Of a stretch of 64,000 bases of DNA, positions 15,707 to 24,381 are shown piece by piece. Source of the stretch: CAYMZZ01 sp047600605 (GTDB taxonomy: Bacteria; Bacteroidota; Bacteroidia; Chitinophagales; Chitinophagaceae); the NCBI GenBank assembly GCA_047600605.1, contig JASGKK010000002.1:496001-560000 (forward strand). The letters run 5' to 3'. Made by a program: the position numbers and the translations under genes. How positions within the stretch are numbered: position 1 is the stretch's first letter; each line of letters opens with the position of its first letter. Under the pieces are notes generated by a model. The model had not been told where the DNA came from. It saw only the letters and a program-made list of their open reading frames with translations, and ran no database searches.

Positions 15707-17299
15707 TTATTCCTGGGTTACTTTTTTCAAATAAAAGCCCTGGGGATCAACCCGTACGCCCGAAGTGCTGGTAACAGTAATGCCTTTGGCGTCAACCATT
15801 TGCCGTTTGCTTCCCTGGCTGGTGATCAACTCCAGCGGGATGCTCATATTGAGGTTGCGCAGTTGCACCTGGTAGGTGGTATCGGTAAGCTGTTTTACTC
15901 CGACTTCCAGTTTATCGGTCGTATACAGGAATAAATGGAACAGTGGATCCAGGCTTTTGCCATAGGCGCCGGAGAAAAGCTGCTCCACATCTTTGGTTAC
16001 GACAGTATTGTCGTAGGTATAGGCCGGGTCGGTAGCCAGCTTTTTGAGTGTGGGGAAGAAGATGTCATCGCCGATCACATAGCGAAGTGTATGCATGAAA
16101 TAAGCGCCTTTGCCATAGATATCTCCATAATAAGCCTGGTCTGAATCCACTTCGTCGCCCTGCACGATGGGGAGTTTGTTGCCGGCGCGGCGGGCCGTCT
16201 GACGCATCCGCTGGTTATACGCTTCTTCTCCTTCCATATCGCGTACAATAAGTGCATCGCCATAAGTACAGATGCCTTCCTGTATCCACATATGCCCCCA
16301 GTCGCGGTTGGTTACTTTATTAGCCCACCACTCATGTCCGAATTCATGATGCATCAGCCAGTCAAAGTCTTTGCCAGCCAGTTTGGAATAATTGAATTTG
16401 TTGCCGTAGGCATTCATGGTCTGGTGTTCCATACCCAGGTGAGGCGTTTCGGCCAGACCTATTTTTTCTTTTGCCCAGGGGTATTCACCAAAATATTTTT
16501 CCAGTACACGGCAGGAACGTTCCAGCAGTTCGAGGTGATAAGGCGCTTTATCGGCATGCTCTTCCAGTACATAAAAATGCATGGGAATTTTGTTGCCATC
16601 AATGCTGGTGTATTCACGTGTCACCAGTTTGTATTTGCCTACATTAAACAGTATGCAATAATTGCTGATGGTATAATTTGTTTTCCAGTGAAAGGTGGAT
16701 TGGTTCTTTGAGTTCTTTACACTTTTCAATAATCCGGGACCGGCTACCGTAAGGCCTTTGGGTACCGTGATGATAAGGTCTGCGCCTTCGTTGGGTTCAT
16801 CGCTGGGGTGGTCTTTGCAGGGGAAATATATTTTTGCTCCCTCGCCCTGGCAGGTGATGGAGATCCAGGGATTGCCCTGGCTGTCTTTTTCCCATTGAAA
16901 ACCGCCGACCCAGGGTGCGCGTTCGGCTACACCGGGTACACCGCCATAAGCAATTTTGACCCGGATGCGTGCGGCAGGAAAAGGTTTGGGGCCGGTGATA
17001 TTGATACGGTCTCCCACGGCTTCATGTTTCATTTCTTTCCCATCTACCCATACTTTTTTTACCTGCAGCAGATGTACCAGGTCGAATACCAGTTTTTCTG
17101 CCTGCTGCGACAGTATAAGGTCTATTTCTGTATAACCATCAATTGATTTTTGTGTAGGGTCGACCGTTAAAGCGACCGTATAATGACGGATGTCCATAAT
17201 AGCCTGCTCGGGTATCAGTTTACCACCCGATTTCAGGTTCTGGGCAGCAGCAGGACCAATGCCTGCCAGCAGGAGAAGAAGGAATAAACAAAGACGCAT
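15707..17299 (-). CDS. Secreted M1 family metallopeptidase, second copy
   Basis: 530 residues from the ATG at 17299, whose signal peptide is MRLCLFLLLLLAGIGPAAAQ. A longer frame reaching 17455 runs into the repeat and is not supported. The zinc site is HEFGHEWWANK (about 315) with the Glu ligand in MWIQEGICTY about 19 residues later, and the exopeptidase-type motif is LGMEHQTMNAYG. The WIQEG and HEWW forms differ from the copy at 7704, so the two belong to different M1 subgroups. The protein is exported to the periplasm or beyond and should release N-terminal residues from peptides; the substrate is unknown. Confidence 0.9.
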   Translation of the reverse strand: MRLCLFLLLLLAGIGPAAAQNLKSGGKLIPEQAIMDIRHYTVALTVDPTQKSIDGYTEIDLILSQQAEKLVFDLVHLLQVKKVWVDGKEMKHEAVGDRINITGPKPFPAARIRVKIAYGGVPGVAERAPWVGGFQWEKDSQGNPWISITCQGEGAKIYFPCKDHPSDEPNEGADLIITVPKGLTVAGPGLLKSVKNSKNQSTFHWKTNYTISNYCILFNVGKYKLVTREYTSIDGNKIPMHFYVLEEHADKAPYHLELLERSCRVLEKYFGEYPWAKEKIGLAETPHLGMEHQTMNAYGNKFNYSKLAGKDFDWLMHHEFGHEWWANKVTNRDWGHMWIQEGICTYGDALIVRDMEGEEAYNQRMRQTARRAGNKLPIVQGDEVDSDQAYYGDIYGKGAYFMHTLRYVIGDDIFFPTLKKLATDPAYTYDNTVVTKDVEQLFSGAYGKSLDPLFHLFLYTTDKLEVGVKQLTDTTYQVQLRNLNMSIPLELITSQGSKRQMVDAKGITVTSTSGVRVDPQGFYLKKVTQE

Positions 17300-17386
17300 A
17301 GCAGTTGAATTTGGGGGAAGATACGATAAAAATGAGGCGATTCGGCGATTTAGAATTCTGAAGAAAGGGAAGGGATGAGCTGAGCT

Positions 17387-17515
17387 GATTTGAAAATTTG
17401 GTGATTTGAAGATGAGTACAGGGTTGTATGTAATAAACCCTAAGCACACCTGCATATCAACATACTCCCATTCGCCATCTTCAAATCACCAAATTTTCAA
17501 ATCTTCAAATCATCC
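17387..17515. repeat. GATTTGAAAATTTGG-type inverted repeat between divergent genes
   Basis: The left arm is at 17387-17415 and the right arm at 17476-17515, with a ~60-base centre. It lies between the divergent M1 and engB genes. The right arm occupies the -33 region of the engB promoter, so here the element cannot be just a downstream terminator. Confidence 0.8.
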
Positions 17516-17519
17516 CTCG

Positions 17520-17527
17520 TATTTTTG
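17520..17527 (+). promoter_or_regulatory. TAnnTTTG (-7) promoter element of engB
   Basis: TATTTTTG matches the Bacteroidota -7 consensus exactly and ends five bases before the engB ATG, implying a near-leaderless mRNA. The -33 position falls in the repeat arm (AAATTTTCAAATC). Confidence 0.5.
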
Positions 17528-17532
17528 CATCT

Positions 17533-18159
17533 ATGGAAATCAAAGACGCCAAATACCTTATTAGTAATGCAGACTATACCAAATGCCCGAAACCGGATCG
17601 GCCGGAGTATGCATTTATTGGCCGGAGCAATGTGGGTAAGTCGTCTTTGATCAATATGCTTTGCAATAAAACCGCGCTGGCAAAAATTTCGGCAACGCCC
17701 GGAAAAACACAACTGATCAACCATTTTGAAATTACAGACAGTACAAAAAAACACTGGTATATAGTGGATCTTCCCGGCTATGGTTATGCAAAAGTGTCGC
17801 AAAGCAGCCGGCGCCGATGGGAAGAAATGATCACACATTATATACGTAAGCGGGAAAACCTGCAATGTCTTTTTGTACTGATCGACAGCCGGCATGAGCC
17901 CCAGCGTATTGATATTGAATTTATCAGTGATCTGGGCAAATGGGAAATTCCTTTTGCTATTATTTTCACCAAAGCAGATAAGAATAAACCAGGTGCTACC
18001 CAGCGCAATGTGAAAGCCTTTGTGGAGGTACTGCTGCAGCAATGGGAGGAAATGCCGCCTTTTTTTGTGACCTCTGCCCTCACCCGGGAAGGACGCGATC
18101 TGATACTCGATTATCTGCAGGATCTCAATAAACAGTTTGTCGCCGGCAACAAGTCCTGA
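17533..18159 (+). CDS. engB: Ribosome biogenesis GTPase EngB (YihA/YsxC)
   Basis: 208 residues. This essential GTPase assists assembly of the large ribosomal subunit. The G1 motif GRSNVGKSS (30-38), the switch region TPGKTQ, G3 DLPGYGYAKVS (about 79) and G4 FTKADK (about 155) are all intact, and the length is normal. The ATG at 17533 follows a TATTTTTG box by five bases. It is followed by two small membrane-protein genes on the same strand, which may share its transcript. Confidence 0.95.
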   Translation: MEIKDAKYLISNADYTKCPKPDRPEYAFIGRSNVGKSSLINMLCNKTALAKISATPGKTQLINHFEITDSTKKHWYIVDLPGYGYAKVSQSSRRRWEEMITHYIRKRENLQCLFVLIDSRHEPQRIDIEFISDLGKWEIPFAIIFTKADKNKPGATQRNVKAFVEVLLQQWEEMPPFFVTSALTREGRDLILDYLQDLNKQFVAGNKS

Positions 18160-18221
18160 CCGGCTGGAACTTTTATGAAACCTGTTCGTAAAGAATACTG
18201 TAATTTCGGGCCACTGACTTT

Positions 18222-18407
18222 ATGAAGAAAAGAAAGAAAGAACAATACCTGGTTGCTTTTTTGTTTGCCATTACAGTAGGCATGTATCAACTGGCACAGA
18301 CTGCAACGCGTGAGTTGGACATCAGGGTACACCAGGGAGGAAATACTTCTGCTTCCATACCTGCAGCTGACAGCAGCCGCACCAGCGGTACAGCGGCCAA
18401 TCAATAA
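18222..18407 (+). CDS. Small hypothetical protein with one N-terminal membrane segment
   Basis: 61 residues, family not recognised. A Lys-rich start (MKKRKKEQ) is followed by a hydrophobic stretch (about 9-27) and a short polar Ser/Thr/Ala-rich tail. It lies 62 bases after engB on the same strand. The signal-like start and the absence of a better frame support it, but a protein this short could be spurious. Confidence 0.45.
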   Translation: MKKRKKEQYLVAFLFAITVGMYQLAQTATRELDIRVHQGGNTSASIPAADSSRTSGTAANQ

Positions 18408-18465
18408 ATACCATCTGGCGGGTATTGCCGTCGCGGAGCAACCGTATTAGGTTGCAGAAAAAAAG

Positions 18466-18789
18466 ATGTTTCGTTTTTCCCTTTGTTTATTTATCAGTTG
18501 TCTCCTTATCAGTAATACACCTGCTCAAATTCCCGCCAAAGATTCCATTACCAGCTCAGCCGATTCAATGAAACAGGTACTGGCTGCCCAAATGGCCTAC
18601 CAGGATAGTGTAGACCGGGTCCGGTCAATGGAAAGCATGAGCCGTAACCTCGATTCGTTTGTAAAAGAGCAAAAGGCACGGGAAAACAGGGAATGGAAAA
18701 GAGCCATGCTCCGGCTGGGCATCGGCATTTTCTTTTTGATCGTATTTATCTGGGGGATGCTAAGGAAACGTAAGAAAAAACAGGGGTAA
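18466..18789 (+). CDS. Small secreted/membrane protein with coiled coil and C-terminal anchor
   Basis: 107 residues: a signal peptide (about 1-20, ending NTPAQ), a Ser/Asp/Arg-rich helical stretch likely to form a coiled coil (about 30-80), one membrane segment (about 83-100) and a basic tail RKRKKKQG. The family is not recognised. It lies 58 bases after the small gene at 18222, same strand. It could be an envelope spacer or a partner of another membrane protein; nothing in the sequence decides. Confidence 0.55.
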   Translation: MFRFSLCLFISCLLISNTPAQIPAKDSITSSADSMKQVLAAQMAYQDSVDRVRSMESMSRNLDSFVKEQKARENREWKRAMLRLGIGIFFLIVFIWGMLRKRKKKQG

Positions 18790-18842
18790 CAAAGCCTTCT
18801 GCAGGGAGCGCCTGCAGGATGCAAAGTGCGGGCGGCAGGGGA

Positions 18843-19316
18843 TCAGTTGACCACTTTATTGGCGCAACTGCTGCTGGCAAAGGCTTCCGGCTTTGCCTTA
18901 AATGCAAATCCCATACCCAGGATATAGCCCATGGCTTCTTTCAGTGCATCATTGCTTTTGAAGTGCGGGTTGGTGTTGATGTCTGCATGCACTTCCATGT
19001 CTACATGATACACGGTAAAAAGGTTACATAGCTCATAAGCGATCTCAATGCTTTTAGCTACTTCCATAAGCATACGTTCCTTGATGGTAAAAGGCTGACG
19101 TGTTTTCTCATTGTGGATGAACATAAACCCGCCATGTCCTTCGCGCAGAAACACGATGACAGTGGCAAATTCTGTTTCTTTTCCTTTTACCTGTGAATCG
19201 GTGCCGATGCATACTTTGAGGCGAAAGCCGGCTGCGGTCTCTCTCCTGATCGCATTTTCGACGGCGTTTTTGATCGGCAGATCAATAGGGTCGCCATTAA
19301 ATCTTCTCCAACGCAT
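18843..19316 (-). CDS. YkuK/DUF458 family RNase H-like protein
   Basis: 157 residues. The pattern VCIGTDSQVKGKETEFATVIVFLREG followed, much later, by YHVDMEVHADINTNPHFKSND fits the DUF458 (YkuK) family, which has an RNase H-like fold and poorly known function. The acidic residues of GTDSQ and VHADIN could be metal ligands, by analogy with the fold. The protein is cytoplasmic with no signal peptide. It is convergent with the small gene at 18466 and stands alone in transcription. Confidence 0.75.
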   Translation of the reverse strand: MRWRRFNGDPIDLPIKNAVENAIRRETAAGFRLKVCIGTDSQVKGKETEFATVIVFLREGHGGFMFIHNEKTRQPFTIKERMLMEVAKSIEIAYELCNLFTVYHVDMEVHADINTNPHFKSNDALKEAMGYILGMGFAFKAKPEAFASSSCANKVVN

Positions 19317-19406
19317 AAAAAAAGAGGTTTTCCTAAGTTATAGAAAAACCTCCAATCTGCAATAAGGGAACGGATTATTGTTCTGTTAACAGAACCGGGA
19401 AAACGT

Positions 19407-21017
19407 TTATCTGACCAGCAATTTATCAGTCCATTGCTGATCGTTTATGGTAAATTGAATCATATAGAGACCATGTACCAGTTGAGTTGAATTTATGGTA
19501 TGAGCACCCTGGCTGAGCTGACCACGCGATATGACGCGACCATTCAGATCCATGATCCGGTAGGTAAATGCCGCCGGACTGCTTACCTGTACCGTACCTG
19601 CAATGGCAGGATTGACAATAAGCCGGGGACGTTCGCCCGTCTCATACTCACGGATATTGACAGTATTGGAATAATAGCGACGTCCATCGGCGAGGTCTGC
19701 ACGCACACGATAGTAAATAGGATTACCTGTTTCCTGCGGACGATAGATATAGTTGCGGCTTTCAATACCTGTTTCGGCCAGCGCTTCAAAACGACGCCCA
19801 TCTACCGATCTTTCTATGACCTGGCCTTTTACCGCCTCATCGGCTTCAAAGGTCCAGTCGAGCTGGTGTTTATCGCCATTCTTGCTGCCGCGCAGCTGAA
19901 ATTTGCGTAAAGGCAATACCTCACCACCACCCACATCGATCCGGCCAAGCAGGGAATAGGAGCCAAGACTGGCATAGGCAGGTGCATATTGATTACCCTT
20001 GCCCTCCACTTTGAGATAATATGTACCGGCACTCAGGTTGGTATCGGCTACTGAATTAAGAAGTGTACCGGGATTATATATGCTTAGCAACTGCTGGCTT
20101 CCATCGTAGAGAGAAACCTGCAGATCCAGGTCAGAACCGGCATTCCCCGTACCTACATTGTAGGGAGTGGCATTGAGTTCAAAACGTCCTGCACCGGGCA
20201 TGATAAAACGAAAGAAATCCTTGTCGGTATTACGTTCAATGATGCCTTCCATTTCAAACTCATTGACGGTAAATACAGGTACTGTTGCAGTAGTAAAATC
20301 GGTGCCGTGATCGTCTACACGGTAGCCAAAGCCGTTGCCTGCAGCAGTAATGATATCAAGGTCACTCTGCATATTGGTACAGCCAAATGTATTGGGACCG
20401 TAATTCCACAGCGTAAAGTTTTTGGAATAACCAACGCCCATAATAGGCGCCCAACCTATCTCACCACTGCCCTGACCGCTGTTATATTCAGATACCTTAT
20501 AACAATCGGCATCATACTTCGACTGATGCGATAAACCCAGCGTATGACCTGCTTCGTGCGAAGTAGCTTCTGCAATGTCTTTTACCCGGTAGCCATGCAG
20601 GGCCGAAAAAACAAATGCGGGTGTATTGTCGCCCCACGAGAACGAACCAGTAAAGGCCACACCGCCGGCAGTACCATACCAACTGGAACTTATGGTAATG
20701 ATCACCCGGGTACGTTGCATGACGGGAGCCGACCAGTAAAGCGTAGAATCGGTAGTAATATTGATATTGAAGGGACGGTAGTCTTCAGCCACACGATTGA
20801 ATACTTCAATGATTTTGGCTGAAGTAAGACCAGAGGCGCCACACACAATAGGGCCCGCATAATTCCAGCTGGTACCCTGTACGGTATGACCGTCAAAATC
20901 GAGGAAAATAACCGCCTGTGCAGAGGGATAGCTGCTCATGACGGGCACCTGTGCATGGAGGCTTACCTGGATATTCCAGGCTACCAGCAAGGCGATGAAA
21001 CGGAAAAGATTTTTCAT
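19407..21017 (-). CDS. Secreted zinc metalloprotease with pre-peptidase and T9SS sorting domains
   Basis: 536 residues. In order: a signal peptide (about 1-22), a metzincin-type protease domain with HEAGHTLGLSH (about 154-164, the HExxHxxGxxH site), a pre-peptidase C-terminal-like beta domain (about 250-350), a linker/Ig-like segment, and a C-terminal type A sorting domain (about 460-536, with YRIMDLNGRVISRGQL and HGLYMIQF then DKLLVR). The sorting domain marks it for export through the type IX system, whose PorT component is encoded at 14174. It probably degrades proteins outside the cell. It lies 71 bases downstream of the small secreted protein at 21089, same strand. Confidence 0.88.
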   Translation of the reverse strand: MKNLFRFIALLVAWNIQVSLHAQVPVMSSYPSAQAVIFLDFDGHTVQGTSWNYAGPIVCGASGLTSAKIIEVFNRVAEDYRPFNINITTDSTLYWSAPVMQRTRVIITISSSWYGTAGGVAFTGSFSWGDNTPAFVFSALHGYRVKDIAEATSHEAGHTLGLSHQSKYDADCYKVSEYNSGQGSGEIGWAPIMGVGYSKNFTLWNYGPNTFGCTNMQSDLDIITAAGNGFGYRVDDHGTDFTTATVPVFTVNEFEMEGIIERNTDKDFFRFIMPGAGRFELNATPYNVGTGNAGSDLDLQVSLYDGSQQLLSIYNPGTLLNSVADTNLSAGTYYLKVEGKGNQYAPAYASLGSYSLLGRIDVGGGEVLPLRKFQLRGSKNGDKHQLDWTFEADEAVKGQVIERSVDGRRFEALAETGIESRNYIYRPQETGNPIYYRVRADLADGRRYYSNTVNIREYETGERPRLIVNPAIAGTVQVSSPAAFTYRIMDLNGRVISRGQLSQGAHTINSTQLVHGLYMIQFTINDQQWTDKLLVR

Positions 21018-21088
21018 AACACACGGATTGGATGAACAAGGAACGGATCTGATTGGATATAGGACAACAACTGATAATGAGTCAACAA

Positions 21089-21565
21089 CTACTCATATAC
21101 CAGTTCATAAAAACTCTTTTTTACAAGTACATACTGACTATCACGCTGCTGCAACTCATAGGCATCACCATGCTTAAAACTGATGATACGGCCACGAAAG
21201 GTTACCGTACCATCAGGGTTGGTGAATGAGGATAGGGTCAGCGTGGCTCCATTGAATGCTTCTGAACGGATCACCACACTGCGTACCTTATTTTCTTTGG
21301 CAGCAGATACCACTGTGCCTTTGAAAGGTGACAATTGAGCATCAGCACCCCCTGTATCAGCTTGTTTACCAATGGTAATTTCTCCGCTGAGCAGGCGGTT
21401 CAGTTCTGCAGTGCTGACGGGAATTTCGGCAGGTAATTTATCAAACAGACGGGGTCTGTTGAAATCAGGCTCATTAAGAGGAGCGTGTTCCTTATACTGG
21501 GCTGTAGCCAGCGTAGTAAACAGGAGAGCAACCAGGACGAGGCCTGCATACGCACGGTAATTCAT
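21089..21565 (-). CDS. Small secreted protein of unknown function upstream of the T9SS protease
   Basis: 158 residues from the ATG at 21565 (MNYRAYAGLVLVALLFTTLATAQ, a signal peptide). The longer frame to 21670 is unlikely because it puts 35 residues before the signal. The mature part is short and beta-rich. The family is not recognised by name. Its place directly upstream of the T9SS protease, same strand, suggests co-expression; a propeptide-like or inhibitor role is a guess only. A dyad GCAACAG-N5-CTGTTGC lies at 21598-21616, 33 bases before the start. Confidence 0.6.
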   Translation of the reverse strand: MNYRAYAGLVLVALLFTTLATAQYKEHAPLNEPDFNRPRLFDKLPAEIPVSTAELNRLLSGEITIGKQADTGGADAQLSPFKGTVVSAAKENKVRSVVIRSEAFNGATLTLSSFTNPDGTVTFRGRIISFKHGDAYELQQRDSQYVLVKKSFYELVYE

Positions 21566-21597
21566 TGGATAGATATTTGGATAATAGGATATAATCG

Positions 21598-21616
21598 GCA
21601 ACAGGCATGCTGTTGC
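21598..21616. promoter_or_regulatory. Short dyad upstream of the secreted-protein/protease pair
   Basis: GCAACAG-GCATG-CTGTTGC is a perfect 7-bp inverted repeat with a 5-base centre, 33 bases upstream of the start at 21565. It is a possible operator; no regulator is identified. Confidence 0.3.
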
Positions 21617-21749
21617 AGTTTTCAGGGGGGACGGTGATACAAGATTCCTGAAATTTTCTATCCTACCCAAGAATTGGTACCTGCAAATCTGTAAAATCGG
21701 GGGGTACTACGATGAGACGTTTCGTAAATCTGCGACAGGTAAGGGTTTA

Positions 21750-22121
21750 TCAATACTGTCCTGTACTTAATAGCACGAGTGTGCAGGCCTCCATGGCCTG
21801 TATACCCTGAGCGCTGACCAGGGCCTCGAGCTCGGGGTTTTCGGCACCGGGATTAAAGATTACGCGGCGCGGTTTTAAGGAGAGGATATAGTCATAATAC
21901 CCCCGCTGATGGTCTGGATTGAGGTATAAAGTAACCGTATCAAGATGGTCAATGGGGTGAGGTACGGTTTCTATCGTCACATCCTGCACGCGGCTGGCTT
22001 TGCGGCCAATAGCTGTTACCGGATGGCCATGCTGACGAAGCCTGGTCAGGGCCAGGTAACTGTAACGTTCAGGATTATCAGAGGCTCCCAGGATCAGCGT
22101 GCTTTTAGTACCAGTTGTCAT
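21750..22121 (-). CDS. CoA-binding domain protein
   Basis: 123 residues forming a single Rossmann-type CoA-binding domain: TLILGASDNPERYSYLALTRL at the start, GHPVTAIGRKA, then VTLYLNPDHQ and RRVIFNPGAENPELEALV, as in the stand-alone YccU-like family. These proteins bind CoA or a related nucleotide; the biological role is not settled. It is the last gene of the operon that starts at 24294, nine bases after the TIGR01777 gene. Confidence 0.85.
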   Translation of the reverse strand: MTTGTKSTLILGASDNPERYSYLALTRLRQHGHPVTAIGRKASRVQDVTIETVPHPIDHLDTVTLYLNPDHQRGYYDYILSLKPRRVIFNPGAENPELEALVSAQGIQAMEACTLVLLSTGQY

Positions 22122-22130
22122 GCGGCTAAA

Positions 22131-23093
22131 TTAATTAATATAACAACCGGTATCCTTGTTTTGTTGCAAGGGCATCGTGTCAATAATATCTTCCAGCGCC
22201 TGCTGCAGTTGCGGATAACGAAAGGTGAAACCTGCCTGCAACAGGCGGGTGGGTGCTACCCAGCGGCTTTTAAGCACCAGCTCGGGCGACGTGCCGATCA
22301 GTAAGGCACCCATGCGTATGAGCGGCTCAGGCATGGGCATGCCGAAGGGGATCCCGGCTGTCTTTCTAAGCGTTTGCATGAAGTTGTTGTTGCTAACAAC
22401 ATTTGGGCTGCAACAATTAAATACGCCTTCCATTGCGGGGTGTTTCCATATCCAGTACATGATACCGCAAAGGTCGAGATAATGAATCCAGGTTACTTTT
22501 TGTTTTCCGCTGCCCTGGCGGCCTCCCAATCCAATTCTGACGAAGCGTAGTAATGTATTAAGCGCCGAACCGGCTCCCAGCGTAATGCCAATACGGAGTG
22601 CCACTTTGCGTGTCTGCGGTGTCTCCTGTTTAAAGAAGCATCGCTCCCATGCGTGGCATACATCCATGGAAAAGTCGTGTCCGGTTTCACCGGTATATTC
22701 ATCCTGTGAACGGTCTTCTGCATGACGATAGATAGTAGCCGACGAGGCATTGATCCAGCAGGCGGGAGGGTTGATAGCCTTGTTTACTGCGCGGCCAAGC
22801 GCTGCGGTAGCCTGTATACGGCTTTGCAGAATAGCCTGTTTATTGCTGGCCGTATACCGGCAATTGACTGATTTGCCGGTCAGGTTTATCAAGAGGTCTG
22901 CTCCATCAACCACCTGCATCCAGTCGCCATCGTGTTGCGGATCCCACGACACGTAGTGAACGGAATCCTGTACAGCATATTTTTTTTGCTGGCGTGTCAA
23001 TACAACAATATCGTGGCGGGATGACCAGGCATTGACCAGAAATTTTCCGATGAAACCGGTACCACCGGCGATAACAATTTTTGGACGCGGCAT
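22131..23093 (-). CDS. TIGR01777 family NAD(P)-dependent epimerase/oxidoreductase
   Basis: 320 residues. The N-terminal Rossmann motif is GGTGFIGK (10-17); other family marks are DLLINLTGKSVNCRYT, WINASSATIYRHA and LRIGITLGAGSALNTLLRF, and the C-terminus is a DUF1731-type domain (about 270-310). It belongs to the extended short-chain dehydrogenase group, is close to YfcH/SulA-like proteins, and its substrate is unknown. Homologues are often found near DCC proteins and photolyases. Here it stands two bases from the DCC gene and nine from the CoA-binding gene, clearly one operon. Confidence 0.88.
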   Translation of the reverse strand: MPRPKIVIAGGTGFIGKFLVNAWSSRHDIVVLTRQQKKYAVQDSVHYVSWDPQHDGDWMQVVDGADLLINLTGKSVNCRYTASNKQAILQSRIQATAALGRAVNKAINPPACWINASSATIYRHAEDRSQDEYTGETGHDFSMDVCHAWERCFFKQETPQTRKVALRIGITLGAGSALNTLLRFVRIGLGGRQGSGKQKVTWIHYLDLCGIMYWIWKHPAMEGVFNCCSPNVVSNNNFMQTLRKTAGIPFGMPMPEPLIRMGALLIGTSPELVLKSRWVAPTRLLQAGFTFRYPQLQQALEDIIDTMPLQQNKDTGCYIN

Positions 23094-23095
23094 GG

Positions 23096-23923
23096 TTAAG
23101 CTTTAAATACGAATAAAAGAAAGGCGGTCATACATGCCAGGTTGAAGGCCGCCATCCACCGATGACGGGTCAGCAAACCGGCATAGTCCATACGACGCAG
23201 GTATTCACGAAATACCACCAATGAAGAGCATCCGAAATAAGCTACCAGCAGCCAGGCAGGAGGTGTAATAAAAACGGATAACAGCAGTATTGGCGTTTGC
23301 AGCAACAAGGCGATCAATGCCAGCATGGTAACCTGACCCAGGTATTCAAGCGCCCGTTCTTTCCGGAGTATGCAGGCAAGGGTGAGGTTGATACCCACCA
23401 GTAGAAAATGGGCGGTCTGCACCTGTGCCAGGCTGAGCGTATTGCCAGGCAAATACTGTAGCAGCCTGTTATATACCACAGCTAGTAAGCCTGTATTGAT
23501 CAGCAAGGTGATAAACAAAAAAAGGAAACGATACCGCTGATTGAAATCCGGTGCACAATCAAAACTTCCCTGCCTGCATCGGCTGGCTACCACTATTTTC
23601 CGGTTATAGGAGATGAGCCGGTACAACCGCGTCAGAAACCAGTAGACAGGTTGTAAATGACCGATACGTTTTATGAGGTGAAACCGGCGTCCCAGCACTT
23701 CGAGCAATGCATCGAGCCCGTACCATGTTTGCCCGGTCTGCAGATCTATCAATGGAATCTGGTTGCGTCCCTTATCTGCATCAATACGTGTCTGTAACTG
23801 GGGAGATATGGTAGAATAGGGGATTCGTCCACCGGCAGGTAACAGACCTGTTTTGACAAATACCCCGGTATACCATTGGCAGAGTGGACAGTTGTCGTCG
23901 TAGATAAGCAGCAGTTGTGACAT
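23096..23923 (-). CDS. DCC family (DUF393) thiol-disulfide-like protein with membrane C-terminus
   Basis: 275 residues. The N-terminal domain carries the DCC motif YDDNCPLCQWY (Cys12 and Cys15), a thioredoxin-like redox signature. The second half (about 135-275) has several hydrophobic segments and should sit in the membrane, so this is a fusion of the ~120-residue DUF393 domain with a membrane domain. The partner redox protein is unknown. It is two bases from each neighbour in the operon 24294-21750. Confidence 0.82.
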   Translation of the reverse strand: MSQLLLIYDDNCPLCQWYTGVFVKTGLLPAGGRIPYSTISPQLQTRIDADKGRNQIPLIDLQTGQTWYGLDALLEVLGRRFHLIKRIGHLQPVYWFLTRLYRLISYNRKIVVASRCRQGSFDCAPDFNQRYRFLFLFITLLINTGLLAVVYNRLLQYLPGNTLSLAQVQTAHFLLVGINLTLACILRKERALEYLGQVTMLALIALLLQTPILLLSVFITPPAWLLVAYFGCSSLVVFREYLRRMDYAGLLTRHRWMAAFNLACMTAFLLFVFKA

Positions 23924-23925
23924 GA

Positions 23926-24294
23926 TCAGCGTTTTAGATGAACGGCATTTTTAAATAAAAGGAGGTTCAGTTCCCGTATGCAGATACTTGTATACCAGAT
24001 GGCGAGAACGACACCGAGTACCAGCATGGCAAAACCCGATATGATCGAACCCATTGCCAGTGTGACGAGCAGCATCAGCGAGACCAGCAGCCACCAGTAA
24101 TAGGAGCGGCGTTGTTTGAGCAGGTACCAGGAATGGCGGTACAGTACATGGATTCCGCAACTCAGCAGTTGCCAGCCACCGACCAGCAGGTAGAAGATCA
24201 GGAACTCAAAATTGTCGCAAAGGAAAACACTCAACAGGCCTGCCAGTATGAGAATGGCCTGACCAAGGATGTCTATTTTCTTAAACAATATCAT
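23926..24294 (-). CDS. Small membrane protein, first gene of the GbsR-flanked operon
   Basis: 122 residues with about four hydrophobic segments and no recognised family. It heads an operon in which the stop and start codons are two bases apart. The ATG at 24294 lies nine bases from an operator-like sequence that is shared with the upstream regulator gene, so this gene is the probable point of control. Its function is unknown; the operon context (DCC redox domain, oxidoreductase, CoA binding) suggests a membrane-linked redox or lipid task. Confidence 0.7.
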   Translation of the reverse strand: MILFKKIDILGQAILILAGLLSVFLCDNFEFLIFYLLVGGWQLLSCGIHVLYRHSWYLLKQRRSYYWWLLVSLMLLVTLAMGSIISGFAMLVLGVVLAIWYTSICIRELNLLLFKNAVHLKR

Positions 24295-24302
24295 TTTTAA
24301 AA

Positions 24303-24336
24303 CTTTTAAATTTTCAGAAAAAAATGAAAATAAAAG
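24303..24336. promoter_or_regulatory. Operator-like site 2, upstream of the four-gene operon
   Basis: CTTTTAAATTTTCA, eight bases, then TGAAAATAAAAG. The core TTTTCA-N8-TGAAAA (24311-24330) is a perfect dyad with the same arms and spacing as the site upstream of the regulator gene (24916-24935). The flanking bases and orientation also agree. Confidence 0.6.
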
Positions 24337-24339
24337 ATC

Positions 24340-24362
24340 TTAAAAAACCGGCATTGCCGGTT
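24340..24362 (-). terminator. Intrinsic terminator of the GbsR/MarR regulator gene
   Basis: On the minus strand AACCGGC-AAT-GCCGGTT is followed by TTTTTT: a 7-bp GC-rich stem with a 3-base loop. It lies about 20 bases past the regulator's stop codon and separates its transcript from the operon at 24294. Confidence 0.8.
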
Positions 24363-24381
24363 GACGGGACGGGATAATTAA

